DNA of 64,000 nt, taken from NCBI RefSeq assembly GCF_019799965.1, contig NZ_JABGCJ010000002.1:372001-436000 (forward strand), read 5' to 3'. Source of the stretch: Modestobacter italicus (GTDB lineage Bacteria > Actinomycetota > Actinomycetes > Mycobacteriales > Geodermatophilaceae). Of this stretch, positions 45,353 through 54,781 are shown piece by piece. Under the pieces are notes generated by a model. It made no database searches, was not told the origin of the DNA, and saw nothing but the letters and a program-made list of their open reading frames with translations. Position 1 is the stretch's first letter; every line of letters starts with the position of its first letter. Position numbers and translations under genes: made by a program.

Positions 45353-45717
45353 GCGGCGTTCCCGCCGGGAACGACGGACCGGTGCCCGAGGACCAGCAGA
45401 CCCCCGCCGCCCAGCTCCCGGCGGCCGACGACGTCACCGACGAGGCCGTGCGCGACGAGCCGCCGGCGGACGAGCCGACGGCGACCATCACGCCCTACCG
45501 GGACGGGCCGCTGATCGTGCGCGGGGACTTCCGGCTGGTCGACACCGACGGCAACGAGATCGACCCCGGCCGCAAGACCGTCGCGCTGTGCCGGTGCGGG
45601 AAGTCGGGCATCAAGCCGTTCTGCGACGGCACGCACAAGCGGGCCGGGTTCCACTCCGGCAGCGCGCCGTCCCGCCCCCGGCCGGCCGCGCGGATCTTCC
45701 AGGAGCACCAGGGCTGA
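45349..45717 (+). CDS. CDGSH-type iron-sulfur protein
   Basis: A 122-residue protein. The C-terminal half carries the CDGSH zinc-finger-like motif CRCGKSGIKPFCDGTH (about 82-97), three cysteines and one histidine that bind a labile [2Fe-2S] cluster as in mitoNEET relatives. The N-terminal 45 residues are acidic and disordered. The start is uncertain: TTG 45349 overlaps the upstream TGA and follows a GGGGGA, while GTG 45382 would give a 111-residue protein. It ends the glnE operon. A redox or iron-sulfur transfer role is inferred from family. Confidence 0.85.
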   Translation: MSGVPAGNDGPVPEDQQTPAAQLPAADDVTDEAVRDEPPADEPTATITPYRDGPLIVRGDFRLVDTDGNEIDPGRKTVALCRCGKSGIKPFCDGTHKRAGFHSGSAPSRPRPAARIFQEHQG

Positions 45718-45736
45718 TCCCGGCCCGCCTCGTCCG

Positions 45737-45765
45737 GGTCACCGGGAGTTTGCCGTCCGGTCACT
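45737..45765 (+). promoter_or_regulatory. PHO-box-like triple direct repeat
   Basis: GGTCACC, GTTTGCC and GGTCACT are spaced exactly 11 nt apart, like the 11-nt direct-repeat units (GTTCACC core) of actinobacterial PhoP sites. It lies 63 nt before a secreted propeller gene. Confidence 0.35.
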
Positions 45766-45827
45766 GGGCGCACCCCCGCGGGCAGCAGGGTCAGCGGCGA
45801 CCCTGACCCGAACTCCCGAGGTGGCCC

Positions 45828-47102
45828 GTGCTCCGTCGTCCGCTCCGTCCCGTCTCCGCCGTCCTCTCCCTCGGCACGCTCGCCGTGCTGGCCGCTGCCG
45901 GCCCGGCCGCCGCCGCGCCGGCTGCGACCTTCGCGCCGCTGGCCACCGTCGAGGTGGGTGGCGAGGTCGCCGAGATCCTCTCCGCCACCCCGGACGGGCG
46001 CACGGTCGTCTACACCGACTCCGAGCTGGGCCGGATCGGCCTGGTCGACCTCAGCCGTCCCGGGACCCCGCGGGACCTCGGCTCGATCGACGTCGGCGGT
46101 TCGCCGACCTCGGTCACCGTGCTCACCAACGCGCGGTACGCCCTGGTCGCCGTCGACACCACCACCGACCTCGCCCGGCCCTCGGGGCACCTGGCGGTCG
46201 TCGACCTGCCCCGGCGCGCGGTGGTGCGCACCATCGACCTGGGCGGCCAGCCCGACTCGATCGACGTCGGCCCGAGCGGGGTGTTCGCCGCCATCGCCAT
46301 CGAGAACCAGCGCGACGAGGACCTCGAGGTCGGTGACGTGGAGGGCGGGCTGCCGCAGCTGCCGGCCGGGTACCTCTCGGTGGTCGACCTGCGCGGCCCG
46401 GTCAGCGCCTGGACCGCCGCAAGGGTCGAGCTGACCGGCCTGCCGGGGGCCGTGTACGCCGAGGACCCGGAGCCGGAGTTCGTCGACGTCGACGGCCGCG
46501 ACATCGCCGCGGTCACCCTGCAGGAGAACAACGCCGTCGCGCTGGTCGACCTGGCCCGTCAGCGGGTGGTCGGCTCGTTCTCCGCCGGCACGGTCACCCG
46601 CACCGACGCCGACACCTCCGACGACGACGTGATCGCCTTCGACGACACGCTGGTGGCCCCGCGCGAGCCCGACGCGGTCCAGTGGACCCTGCGCGGGAAC
46701 CTGGTCACCGCCGACGAGGGCGACCTGGCCGACGAGCCCGCCGGCGGCCGCGGCTGGACGGTCTTCGACCAGTCCGGAACGGTGCTCTACAGCAGCGGCG
46801 GCTCCGCCGAGCAGGCGCTCGCGGCGGCCGGGGCGTACCCCGACGGGCGCAGCGACGACAAGGGCGCGGAGTTCGAGGGCGCGGAGGTGGCCCGCATGCG
46901 CGGGGTCGACTACACCTTCATCGGCTCCGAGCGCGGTGACGCCGTCCTGGTCTACGACACCGACCGGGACGCCGCGCCCGAGCTGCTGCAGGTGCTGCCG
47001 GTCGGCGACGCCCCCGAAGGGCTGCTCGCCATCCCCTCCCGCGGGCTCTTCGTGACCAGCAACGAGGACGACGGCACCCTGTCCGTCTTCGGCCTCCGCT
47101 GA
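45828..47102 (+). CDS. secreted beta-propeller (choice-of-anchor I-like) protein
   Basis: A 424-residue exported protein. A Sec signal peptide covers about residues 1-30 (basic start, LSLGTLAVLAAAGPAAAAPAA hydrophobic core and Ala-rich cleavage site). The mature part is a repeated beta-propeller: recurring units such as RIGLVDLSRP, HLAVVDLPRRAVVRTIDLGG and NAVALVDLARQRVVGSF, then FIGSERGDAVLVYD and TSNEDDGTLSVF near the end. This resembles secreted choice-of-anchor I/esterase-like propellers of actinobacteria. It may bind or hydrolyse phosphoesters, but that is a guess. GTG 45828; a PHO-box-like repeat lies upstream. Confidence 0.82.
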   Translation: MLRRPLRPVSAVLSLGTLAVLAAAGPAAAAPAATFAPLATVEVGGEVAEILSATPDGRTVVYTDSELGRIGLVDLSRPGTPRDLGSIDVGGSPTSVTVLTNARYALVAVDTTTDLARPSGHLAVVDLPRRAVVRTIDLGGQPDSIDVGPSGVFAAIAIENQRDEDLEVGDVEGGLPQLPAGYLSVVDLRGPVSAWTAARVELTGLPGAVYAEDPEPEFVDVDGRDIAAVTLQENNAVALVDLARQRVVGSFSAGTVTRTDADTSDDDVIAFDDTLVAPREPDAVQWTLRGNLVTADEGDLADEPAGGRGWTVFDQSGTVLYSSGGSAEQALAAAGAYPDGRSDDKGAEFEGAEVARMRGVDYTFIGSERGDAVLVYDTDRDAAPELLQVLPVGDAPEGLLAIPSRGLFVTSNEDDGTLSVFGLR

Positions 47103-47160
47103 CTCCGGGCCCCTGCAGGGGCCCGGAGTGGACCCGGTCGTCGCTAGGCGGCGACCGGGT
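47103..47160. terminator. tandem terminator hairpins
   Basis: A perfect 26-bp palindrome (47103-47128) starts right after the propeller stop. A second hairpin (arms 47132-47140 and 47152-47160) overlaps the 3' end of the convergent gene, giving termination in both directions. Confidence 0.7.
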
Positions 47161-48157
47161 CCTGCTCGCGCAGGCCGGAGCGGCCGGCCCGCCAGGCGCC
47201 CAGCAGGTGCTCGGCGGTCAGGCCGTCCAGGGCGAGCGAGCACTGCGCGCCGAAGAGGACGTCGGCGGCCAGGGACGGGTCCTCGGCGACCAGCGACCCG
47301 CACATGTCCACCGAGGCGATCTGCTCGTGCACCGCGTCGGCCTCCACGTGCTCGTCGTAGAAGACCGTGGTCCGGTCCCCGAAGCCGAGGCGGCGCAGCC
47401 CCGCGGAGTACCGGCGGCTGGGCTCCGAGGAGGTCATCTCCACTGCGGCCAGGTGGCCCAGGCAGGCGCCCCGGAACGCCCGGTGCAGGCCGAACAGCGA
47501 CATGGTGTTGACCGAGGTGAAGGCCACCGCGGGCGCGTCGTCCCAGAGCGCGCCGTAGCCGGTGTCCAGGTCCAGGTCGGCCATCATCCCGGCGAACAGC
47601 TGGCTGTGCATGCGCTCGACCGCGCCGCCGCCGTACTCGTCGGCCTGGATCTCCACCATCGCCGCCTTGGCCCGCCCGCCGATGCGCGGGATCGCCCAGG
47701 TGTGCGGGTCGCCCTCCTTGAGGTGGTAGACCGACCGCAGGGTCAGGTACTCCCGCCACTGCTCGAGGGTGCCCTCCTTGGCCAGGTACCTGGACAGCGA
47801 CGGGCCGTCGTCGGCGTCGATCACCGCGGTCAGCTGCTGGTCCACCGGCTCGTCGGTGACCTCCACGGGGGTGATGAGCTCCCGCAGCGCGGCCAGGTGC
47901 CGCTGTTCCAGCAGGGCGCGCAGCCGCAGCAGGTCCGGCGACCACTCCCAGGCGTCGTCCACGCCGTCGAAGCCGCGGTAGTGCAGCTCGTAGCAGATCG
48001 CCAGGCTGAGCTGCAGGTCGTCGTCGGTGAGCGGGGCGGCCGCCGAGGTGGTGAGCCCCTCGGCGGCGGCGAGCGTGCGCGGGCTGATGGTCGACCCGGC
48101 GGTGAGGTCCGCGCACAGCGCGGCGCTGACGGGGCCCCGTGGCTTGGGAAGGCGCAT
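47144..48157 (-). CDS. haem-oxygenase-like iron-containing redox enzyme
   Basis: A 337-residue protein with the plan of haem-oxygenase-like di-iron oxidases/oxygenases (iron-containing redox enzyme family). Likely ligand-rich segments are YELHYRGFDGVDDAWEW, EIQADEYGGGAVERMHSQLF and FYDEHVEADAVHEQIA, which supply Glu/His/Asp on successive helices. Relatives make unusual oxidations, including N-oxygenation and C-C cleavage in natural-product pathways. No pathway genes adjoin it here, so the substrate is unknown. ATG 48157 was chosen. It is followed on the minus strand by the propeller terminators. Confidence 0.83.
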   Translation of the reverse strand: MRLPKPRGPVSAALCADLTAGSTISPRTLAAAEGLTTSAAAPLTDDDLQLSLAICYELHYRGFDGVDDAWEWSPDLLRLRALLEQRHLAALRELITPVEVTDEPVDQQLTAVIDADDGPSLSRYLAKEGTLEQWREYLTLRSVYHLKEGDPHTWAIPRIGGRAKAAMVEIQADEYGGGAVERMHSQLFAGMMADLDLDTGYGALWDDAPAVAFTSVNTMSLFGLHRAFRGACLGHLAAVEMTSSEPSRRYSAGLRRLGFGDRTTVFYDEHVEADAVHEQIASVDMCGSLVAEDPSLAADVLFGAQCSLALDGLTAEHLLGAWRAGRSGLREQDPVAA

Positions 48158-48225
48158 GGGGTGATCATGCCCAGGCCGTCGGCGTCCGGAACCTCCCGCG
48201 GGACATCGGTCGCGCGCCACATGCT

Positions 48226-48262
48226 GCGGAGCCCCGCACCTCGGTGAGGTGCGGGGCTCCGC
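48226..48262. terminator. terminator hairpin downstream of the chemoreceptor-like gene
   Basis: A perfect 17-bp stem (48226-48242 with 48246-48262) with a GGT loop lies 18 nt past the stop of the GAF-MCP gene, between it and the start of the iron enzyme gene on the same strand. Confidence 0.75.
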
Positions 48263-48279
48263 GGTGCTGCAGCTGGGGG

Positions 48280-49839
48280 TCAGACCTGGCGGTCGAAGGC
48301 GGAGGCCATCCGGGCCTGCTCCTCCAGCACCTCGCCCATCCGCGCCTGGACGGCGTCGAGCTGGCCGATGATCTCGCTGGTGGTGTGGATGCCCTCGGCG
48401 ACGGCCTTGCTGCTGGCCTGGATGCCGGCGATCTGGTCGGACACCTTCTGGGTGGCGTTGGCGGTCTCCCGGGCCAGGTCCTTGACCTCGCTGGCCACGA
48501 CGGCGAAGCCCTTGCCCAGCTCCCCGGCGCGGGCGGCCTCGATGGTGGCGTTGAGCGCGAGCAGGTTGGTCTGGTCGGCGATGCCGGAGATGATCCGGAT
48601 GACCTCGCCCACCGCCGCGGAGGCCTCGTCCAGGGCCTCGACCTCACCGGTCATCGTGGATGCCTGGCTGACCGCGCTCTCGGCCACCCGGCCGGCGTCT
48701 CCGGCGGCCTCGCGGAGCCGGGAGACGGTGTCCAGCAGCTCGCGCGCGTTGTCGGCGGACTCCTCGGTGCGGCGCAGCACGTCCAGCCGCTGGGAGACCA
48801 GCTGCTGCACGTTGCGCAGCGCCGAGCGGCGGGACTCCGACAGCTCGATGGTGGTGGTGACGAAGAAGTCCATCGTGCCGATCACCCGGCCACCGACCAT
48901 CAGCGGGAAGCAGACCCCGGACTTGACCCCGGCACGCTGGGCGGCCGGTGCGCGCACGCAGTCGGTCATCTCCCCGATGTCGCGGACGAAGAACAGGTCC
49001 CGGGAACGCCAGGCCCGCCCGGACACACCCACGCCCTCGGCGAAGGAGGCGGCCAGGGTGACCCGGCGGAACTCCTCACCGGCCGAGCCGGACTCCTGCT
49101 GGAAGCGCAGCACGTTCGCCGACTCGTCCAGCGCCCAGTACGAGCCGTAGGCCCAGCCGAAGGCCTCCCGCACGGTGTCCAGCGCGATCCGCAGCGCCGA
49201 CGCCTGGTCGGCGGCTGCCCCGAGCTCGGTGACGACGCTGGTCACCGCGACCCGGTCGTCGAGGGTCTCCTGCAGCTCGTTGCGGGCCAGCGCAGCCCGG
49301 CGGGCGTGGGAGAGCAGCCGGCCCAGGGAGTCCCACTTGCCCTGGCGTGCGCCGGTGAACGGCAGCTCCCCGCGCTCGTAGTACTCGTTCAGCGCCGTGA
49401 CGACGCCGTTCTCCACCGTCGGCAGGATGCAGCCGTGGGTCGCCCCGGCGGCGAGTGCCCCGGCCCAGCGCAGGCAGACCTTCGGGTCGCTGTCCAGGTC
49501 GACCAGGACAGCGGACTTGGTGCGGATCGCCTGGCCGCCGTAGCCGTCCCCGGAGGTCACGGCCTCGACCCGGGCAGCCGCGGTGGCGGCGATCGCGGCG
49601 GTCATCTCACCGGACTCACCCGCCAGGCGGAACGCGCCGTCCGGGCCGGGGAGCCACACGGCTCCGTAGGAGAGCCCGAGCTCCTCGACCAGCGTGGCGG
49701 TGATCGTGCGGTGCGCGTCGAGGGCGTCGGTCACCCCCCGGTCGAGGACGGCGATCACCTTCTCCACCGCCTCGACGTCACGGGGCATCTCCGCCGTGGT
49801 GAGCACGACCTTGTCCGGGGTGCTCGCGCGCCGCCTCAT
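48280..49839 (-). CDS. soluble GAF-GAF methyl-accepting chemotaxis-like protein
   Basis: A 519-residue cytoplasmic receptor. Two GAF-type sensor domains lie at about 20-165 and 195-350 ([15 protein letters not shown] and [14 protein letters not shown] open their cores; [19 protein letters not shown] ends the second). A methyl-accepting signalling domain follows (about 380-515) with the conserved hairpin tip of [17 protein letters not shown] and [11 protein letters not shown] near 425-450. No transmembrane helix is visible, so it senses an internal cue such as redox, gas or nucleotide. ATG 49839. No che genes are nearby. Confidence 0.9.
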   Translation of the reverse strand: MRRRASTPDKVVLTTAEMPRDVEAVEKVIAVLDRGVTDALDAHRTITATLVEELGLSYGAVWLPGPDGAFRLAGESGEMTAAIAATAAARVEAVTSGDGYGGQAIRTKSAVLVDLDSDPKVCLRWAGALAAGATHGCILPTVENGVVTALNEYYERGELPFTGARQGKWDSLGRLLSHARRAALARNELQETLDDRVAVTSVVTELGAAADQASALRIALDTVREAFGWAYGSYWALDESANVLRFQQESGSAGEEFRRVTLAASFAEGVGVSGRAWRSRDLFFVRDIGEMTDCVRAPAAQRAGVKSGVCFPLMVGGRVIGTMDFFVTTTIELSESRRSALRNVQQLVSQRLDVLRRTEESADNARELLDTVSRLREAAGDAGRVAESAVSQASTMTGEVEALDEASAAVGEVIRIISGIADQTNLLALNATIEAARAGELGKGFAVVASEVKDLARETANATQKVSDQIAGIQASSKAVAEGIHTTSEIIGQLDAVQARMGEVLEEQARMASAFDRQV

Positions 49840-50183
49840 CCATGTCCTCCATCGCCTGACCGGCCGAGCCGGCGGGTGTCCCCGGTCACCCGTGCGATGG
49901 GTGACGTCCTCCTCGACATCGGCAGGCGGCGGCCGGACTTGACCCGGGACCTCGGACGGCGGCTCACGACCCGGTGGTGTGCCGCCGTCCTCCGGCGGGT
50001 CGGACCCGGCCGGGCACCGTGGCCCGGCCGACGGCGCACCGGGGCGCGGCGTGGCGGCCACGCGGCGGCGGCTCAGACGTCCACCGCGAGCCGTTCGGCA
50101 GGCGGTCACGATCGTTCCGGATGTGGCCCTAAGCTCCGTGCACGACGGCGTCGACGAGGACGCCGCGGTGCTCGGAGGCGCGC
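49840..50183. promoter_or_regulatory. divergent control region, receptor gene / cstA
   Basis: I see no gene in these 344 bases. They hold an inverted repeat GTCACCC-N7-GGGTGAC (49885-49891 with 49899-49905) and, for cstA, a TAAGCT -10-like box at 50130-50135 and GGAGG about 7 nt before the ATG. Confidence 0.5.
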
Positions 50184-52394
50184 ATGTCCACGACGGTGAC
50201 CAGGGACGACACAGGCGGCGGAGGCGGGCACCGCGGCCCGGACACCGGGCGGCGCTCGGTGCGCTCGGTGCTCGTCTGGGTGGCGGTGGCCGCAGTGGGT
50301 GCGGTCGCCTGGACGGTGCTGGCGCTGGCGCGCGGCGAGGCGGTGTCCGCGCTGTGGATCCTGTTCGCGGCGCTCTGCTCCTACGCCATCGCCTACCGCT
50401 TCTACGCCCGCTTCATCACCTACAAGGTGCTGCGCACCGACGACCGCCGGGCGACGCCGGCCGAGCGGCTGCAGAACGGCGTCGACTACGACGTCACCGA
50501 CCGGCGGGTGCTCTTCGGCCACCACTTCGCCGCCATCGCCGGAGCGGGCCCGCTGGTCGGGCCGGTGCTCGCGGCGCAGATGGGCTACCTGCCCGGCACG
50601 ATCTGGATCGTCGTGGGTGTCGTCTTCGCCGGCGCCGTGCAGGACCTGACGGTCATGTTCTTCTCGATGCGCCGCAACGGGAAGAGCCTGGGCCAGATGG
50701 TGCGCGAGGAGATCGGCATCGTCGGTGGCGTCGCCGCGCTGATCGCCGTCTTCGCCATCATGATCATCATCCTCGCGGTGCTGGCGCTGATCGTGGTCAA
50801 CGCGCTGGCCGAGTCCCCGTGGGGCGTCTTCTCCATCGCGCTGACCGTCCCGATCGCGCTGTTCATGGGCGTCTACCTGCGCACGCTCCGGCCGGGCAGG
50901 GTGCTGGAGGCCACCGGCATCGGCGTCGTCCTGCTGCTGCTGGCGATCATCGGTGGCGGCTGGGTGCAGGACAGCGGGCTGGCCGACGCGCTGACGCTGT
51001 CCAAGGAGTGGCTGGTCCTGGCGCTGGTCGTCTACGGGTTCGTCGCCTCGGTCCTCCCGGTCTGGCTGCTGCTCACGCCCCGCGACTACCTGTCGACGTT
51101 CATGAAGATCGGCGTCATCGCCCTGCTGGCGGTCAGCCTGCTCATCGCCCGCCCGGTGCTGCAGGCCGACGCCGTCACCGACTTCGCCCGGGAGGGCACC
51201 GGCCCGGTGTTCGCCGGGTCGCTGTTCCCGTTCGTGTTCATCACCATCGCCTGCGGTGCGCTGTCCGGCTTCCACGCCCTGATCTCCTCGGGCACGACGC
51301 CGAAGATGGTGGCCAAGGAGAGCCAGATCCGGCTCATCGGCTACGGCGGCATGCTGATGGAGTCCTTCGTGGCGATCAGCGCGCTCATCGCCGCCTGCGT
51401 CATCGACCAGGGCCTGTACTTCGCGATGAACAGCCCTGCCGGGGCCACCGGCGGCACCGTCGAGTCGGCCGCGGCGTTCGTCAACGGCTTCGGGTTCGAC
51501 ACCACCGCGCAGGACCTCGCCGCCGCCTCGGCCGCGGTGCAGGAACCGACGCTGGTCTCGCGCACCGGCGGGGCCCCGACCCTGGCGGTCGGCATCTCGC
51601 AGATCTTCAGCGACGCCTTCGGTGGCGGGCTCCAGGCCTTCTGGTACCACTTCGCGATCATGTTCGAGGCGCTGTTCATCCTCACCGCGGTGGACGCCGG
51701 CACCCGGGTGGGCCGGTTCATGCTGCAGGACACGGTCGGCAACGTCTGGAAGAAGTTCGGCGACCTGTCCTGGCGGCCCGGCAACGTCATCGCCAGCGCG
51801 GTCGTGGTCGCCCTGTGGGGCTCGGTGCTCTACATCGGGGTGACCGACCCGCTGGGTGGGGTCAACCAGCTCTTCCCGCTGTTCGGCATCGCCAACCAGC
51901 TGCTCGCGGCGATCGCGCTGACCCTGTGCACGGTGCTGCTGATCAAGCACGGCAAGCTCCGCTACGCCTGGGTGACCGGCGTGCCGCTGGTCTGGGACCT
52001 CGTGGTCACCATGACGGCCAGCTGGCAGAAGGTCTTCTCCGACGTCCCGGCGATCGGCTACTTCGCCCAGGCCGAGCGCTACCGGGACGCCCGGGACGCC
52101 GGGGAGCTGCTCGCGCCCGCGCAGGACCGGGGGCAGATGGACCAGGTCGTCTTCAACTCCACCCTCAACGGCGTCCTGCAGAGCTTCTTCGCGGTGCTGG
52201 TGCTCGTGGTCGCCGCCAACGCCGTCGTGGTGATCGTCCGGGCGCTGCGGGCCGGTGGGCTGCCCACCACGGAGGAGCCGGCCACGCCGTCGCAGCTGGT
52301 GGAGCCGGCCGACCTGTTCGCCACCGCGGCGGAGAAGCGGGCCATCGCCGAGCACCGGGCGCTGGCCGGCGCGGGGGAGGGGAGCCGACGGTGA
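50184..52394 (+). CDS. cstA: CstA family pyruvate/peptide transporter
   Basis: A 736-residue carbon-starvation transporter with about 16 membrane helices. Diagnostic segments are [25 protein letters not shown]-type sequence (about 112-136, with [15 protein letters not shown]), [16 protein letters not shown]-like text (here [16 protein letters not shown]) and [18 protein letters not shown] near the C terminus. CstA proteins import pyruvate or peptides during carbon limitation. ATG 50184 has GGAGG 7 nt upstream. The final TGA overlaps the ybdD start (GTGA), the usual coupling of this two-gene unit. Confidence 0.95.
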   Translation: MSTTVTRDDTGGGGGHRGPDTGRRSVRSVLVWVAVAAVGAVAWTVLALARGEAVSALWILFAALCSYAIAYRFYARFITYKVLRTDDRRATPAERLQNGVDYDVTDRRVLFGHHFAAIAGAGPLVGPVLAAQMGYLPGTIWIVVGVVFAGAVQDLTVMFFSMRRNGKSLGQMVREEIGIVGGVAALIAVFAIMIIILAVLALIVVNALAESPWGVFSIALTVPIALFMGVYLRTLRPGRVLEATGIGVVLLLLAIIGGGWVQDSGLADALTLSKEWLVLALVVYGFVASVLPVWLLLTPRDYLSTFMKIGVIALLAVSLLIARPVLQADAVTDFAREGTGPVFAGSLFPFVFITIACGALSGFHALISSGTTPKMVAKESQIRLIGYGGMLMESFVAISALIAACVIDQGLYFAMNSPAGATGGTVESAAAFVNGFGFDTTAQDLAAASAAVQEPTLVSRTGGAPTLAVGISQIFSDAFGGGLQAFWYHFAIMFEALFILTAVDAGTRVGRFMLQDTVGNVWKKFGDLSWRPGNVIASAVVVALWGSVLYIGVTDPLGGVNQLFPLFGIANQLLAAIALTLCTVLLIKHGKLRYAWVTGVPLVWDLVVTMTASWQKVFSDVPAIGYFAQAERYRDARDAGELLAPAQDRGQMDQVVFNSTLNGVLQSFFAVLVLVVAANAVVVIVRALRAGGLPTTEEPATPSQLVEPADLFATAAEKRAIAEHRALAGAGEGSRR

Positions 52395-52588
52395 CGGCGG
52401 TCCGGGAGGCCGTCGTCCGGGCCGCGCGCGGGGTGCGCTGGTACCTGCGGGAGTTCAGCGGGGAGGCCCGCTGGGACGAGCACCTGCGCGAGTGCGCCGC
52501 GCACGGGCACGAGCCGCTGAGCCGGCGCGAGTTCGAACGCCGCCGGTCCGACGCACTGGAGCGCACGCCGGTCAGCCGCTGCTGCTGA
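52391..52588 (+). CDS. YbdD/YjiX family small protein
   Basis: A 65-residue protein of the YbdD/YjiX (DUF466) family, which nearly always follows a CstA-type transporter and is needed for pyruvate uptake in enterobacteria. The family fingerprint is RWYLREFSGEARWDEHLRE (about 17-35), followed by HGHEPLSRREFERRR. Three C-terminal residues include two cysteines. GTG 52391 overlaps the cstA stop, so translation is coupled. It converges on glnA1, separated by a strong hairpin. Confidence 0.9.
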   Translation: MTAVREAVVRAARGVRWYLREFSGEARWDEHLRECAAHGHEPLSRREFERRRSDALERTPVSRCC

Positions 52589-52596
52589 CCTGTACG

Positions 52597-52637
52597 CACA
52601 GCGGCCCCCGACCTCGGTGAGGTCGGGGGCCGCTGTG
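52597..52637. terminator. bidirectional terminator between ybdD-like gene and glnA1
   Basis: A perfect 19-bp stem (52597-52615 with 52619-52637) with a GGT loop, between convergent genes. Confidence 0.8.
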
Positions 52638-52650
52638 GTCAGCCGGTGGA

Positions 52651-54084
52651 TCAGATGTCGTAGTACATCGCGAACTCGTGCGGGTGCGGGCGGAGCCGGA
52701 TCGGGTCGATCTCGTTCTCCCGCTTGTACTCGATCCAGGTCTCGATCAGGTCGGAGGTGAACACGCCACCGTCGAGCAGGTAGTCGTGGTCGACCTCGAG
52801 CCGGTCGAGCACCGCGTCCAGCGACGCCGGCACCTTCTCGATGCCCAGGGCCTCCTCGGGCGGCAGCTCGTAGAGGTCCTTGTCGATCGGCGCCGGGGGC
52901 TCGATCTTGTTCTTGACGCCGTCCAGGCCGGCCATCAGCATCGCCGAGAAGGCGAGGTAGGGGTTGGCCGACGGGTCGGGCACCCGGAACTCGATGCGCT
53001 TGGCCTTCGGGCTGTCACCCGAGATCGGGATGCGCGTGCACGCCGACCGGTTGCGGGCGGAGTAGACCAGGTTGATCGGCGCCTCGTAGCCGGGCACCAG
53101 CCGGTGGTAGCTGTTCACCGTCGGGTTGGTGAAGGCCAGCAGCGACGGGGCGTGCTTGAGCAGGCCGCCGATGTAGTGCCGGGCCATGTCGGACAGCCCC
53201 GCGTAGCCGGTCTCGGCGTGGAAGAGCGGCTGACCGTCCTTCCAGAGGCTCTGGTGGCAGTGCATGCCCGAGCCGTTGTCACCGAAGAGCGGCTTGGGCA
53301 TGAACGTGGCGCTCTTGCCGTGCGCCCAGGCGGTGTTCTTCACGATGTACTTGAACAGCATCAAGCTGTCGGCGGACCGCAGCAGCGTGTCGAACTTGTA
53401 GTTGATCTCGGCCTGACCGCCGGTGCCCACCTCGTGGTGGCCGCGCTCGAGCTCCAGCCCGGCGTTGGCCAGGTTGACCATCATCGTGGCGCGCAGGTCG
53501 CTCTGGTGGTCGTAGGGCTCGACCGGGAAGTAACCGCCCTTGGGCCGGGTCTTGTAACCCAGGTTCGGGCCGCCGTTCTCGCCGGTGAGCGACCCGGTGT
53601 TCCAGGAGCCCTCGACCGCGTCGATGTGGTAGTAGCCCTCGTTGATCGAGGTGTTGTGCCGCACCGAGTCGAAGACGTAGAACTCCGCCTCCGGCCCGAA
53701 GTACGCGGTGTCCGCGATGCCCGAGCTGGCGAGGTACGCCTCGGCCTTCTTCGCCACGTTGCGCGGGTCGCGGCTGTAGGCCTCGCGCGTGATCGGGTCG
53801 TGGATGAAGAAGTTGATGTTCAGCGTCTTGTGGATGCGGAACGGGTCGACGAACGCACTGCTCGCGTCGGGCAGCAGCAGCATGTCGGACTCGTTGATCG
53901 CCTGGAAACCGCGGATCGACGAGCCGTCGAAGCCCAGGCCGTCGGCGAAGGTGTCCGGCCCGAACGTCTCGGCGGGGATGGTGAAGTGCTGCATGACGCC
54001 GGGGAGGTCGCAGAACCGGACGTCGACGAACTTCACGTCGTTGTCGCGGATGTAGGCGGTGACCTCTTCGGGACTGTTGAACAT
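52651..54084 (-). CDS. glnA1: glutamine synthetase I, adenylylatable
   Basis: A 477-residue class I-beta glutamine synthetase making glutamine from glutamate, ammonia and ATP. Motifs include [23 protein letters not shown] (N-terminal signature), [47 protein letters not shown] and NRSACTRIP. The adenylylation tyrosine is present in [13 protein letters not shown] near residue 407, so GlnE can switch it off. Length is the normal 470-480. ATG 54084 has GGAGG 4 nt upstream. A near-consensus GlnR box lies 73-88 nt upstream. Neighbours lipA, DUF4191 and RDD match the mycobacterial order. Confidence 0.97.
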   Translation of the reverse strand: MFNSPEEVTAYIRDNDVKFVDVRFCDLPGVMQHFTIPAETFGPDTFADGLGFDGSSIRGFQAINESDMLLLPDASSAFVDPFRIHKTLNINFFIHDPITREAYSRDPRNVAKKAEAYLASSGIADTAYFGPEAEFYVFDSVRHNTSINEGYYHIDAVEGSWNTGSLTGENGGPNLGYKTRPKGGYFPVEPYDHQSDLRATMMVNLANAGLELERGHHEVGTGGQAEINYKFDTLLRSADSLMLFKYIVKNTAWAHGKSATFMPKPLFGDNGSGMHCHQSLWKDGQPLFHAETGYAGLSDMARHYIGGLLKHAPSLLAFTNPTVNSYHRLVPGYEAPINLVYSARNRSACTRIPISGDSPKAKRIEFRVPDPSANPYLAFSAMLMAGLDGVKNKIEPPAPIDKDLYELPPEEALGIEKVPASLDAVLDRLEVDHDYLLDGGVFTSDLIETWIEYKRENEIDPIRLRPHPHEFAMYYDI

Positions 54085-54156
54085 CGATCCTCCGGGAGTG
54101 GACGGCCAGCTCAACGGCAAGCTACGAGCGAGGAGTTGCTCTCCGGTGTCCCTCGT

Positions 54157-54172
54157 GTTTCCTGCCGGTAAC
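54157..54172 (-). promoter_or_regulatory. GlnR box upstream of glnA1
   Basis: On the minus strand GTTAC-CGGCAG-GAAAC fits the GlnR consensus GTNAC-N6-GAAAC exactly. It lies 73-88 nt before the glnA1 start, the usual place for nitrogen control by GlnR. Confidence 0.7.
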
Positions 54173-54271
54173 ACCGTCTCCGGCGTGTCGCCGGGAGACG
54201 GTCGCCGCGGCCGGTCGCCCCGCCCAGCGGCCCCGGCCGGGACGGCGCCGGGGAGGTCCTACGCTGGCGGG

Positions 54272-54694
54272 ATGGCCGCGGACGACGCCCCACCCTCTCA
54301 GCAACGCACCCGTGGCGCCGCACTGGGGCTGCCCGCGGACGGCCCGGGATCGCTGGCCGGGTTCGGTCAGCGCAGCGTCGCGTTCCTCCTCGACGCCTTC
54401 GCCGCCGCCCTGATCGCCGGGCTGGTGACCGCCCCCGAGCTGCCGCGCAACTGGAGCCTGTTGTCCTTCGGCCTGGTCACCGTGGTGTTCCTGGTGCTGA
54501 CCGGGCAGACCCCGGGCATGCGCCTGATGGGGCTGCGTCTGGCCCACCCGAGCCCGGGACGCCGGCTGGCGCCGTGGCGGGCCGTCGTCCGCACGGCCCT
54601 GCTGATGTTGCTGCTCCCGGCGTTGGTGGTCGACTCCGACGGTCGTGGCCTGCACGACCGGCTCACCGACACCGCGGTGATCCGGGAACGCTGA
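54272..54694 (+). CDS. RDD family membrane protein
   Basis: A 140-residue protein with an RDD domain: three hydrophobic helices (about 38-55, 63-80, 105-123). Text such as GFGQRSVAFLLDAFAAALIAG, LTGQTPGMRLMGLRL and the closing GRGLHDRLTDTAVI is typical; the first helix begins with R and D positions that name the family. The function is unclear; some relatives affect ion homeostasis. The homologue Rv2219A has the same position between DUF4191 and glnA1. ATG 54272 follows TACGCT ending 6 nt upstream, so it is probably leaderless. It is divergent from glnA1. Confidence 0.88.
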   Translation: MAADDAPPSQQRTRGAALGLPADGPGSLAGFGQRSVAFLLDAFAAALIAGLVTAPELPRNWSLLSFGLVTVVFLVLTGQTPGMRLMGLRLAHPSPGRRLAPWRAVVRTALLMLLLPALVVDSDGRGLHDRLTDTAVIRER

Positions 54695-54729
54695 TGCGAC
54701 CTCCCCGCCATCGGTGGGCCCTCGACACG

Positions 54730-54767
54730 CAGGACGCCCCCGAGCCGGTCGGCTCGGGGGCGTCCTG
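54730..54767. terminator. bidirectional terminator hairpin
   Basis: A perfect 17-bp stem (54730-54746 with 54751-54767) with a GGTC loop, between convergent RDD and DUF4191 genes. Confidence 0.8.
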
Positions 54768-54781
54768 CGGTGCGGGGCGAC

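Noticed and set aside
52530-52545. SOS (LexA) box-like GAGTTCGAAC
   Set aside because: Lies inside the ybdD-like coding sequence and encodes conserved residues; only half the consensus fits.
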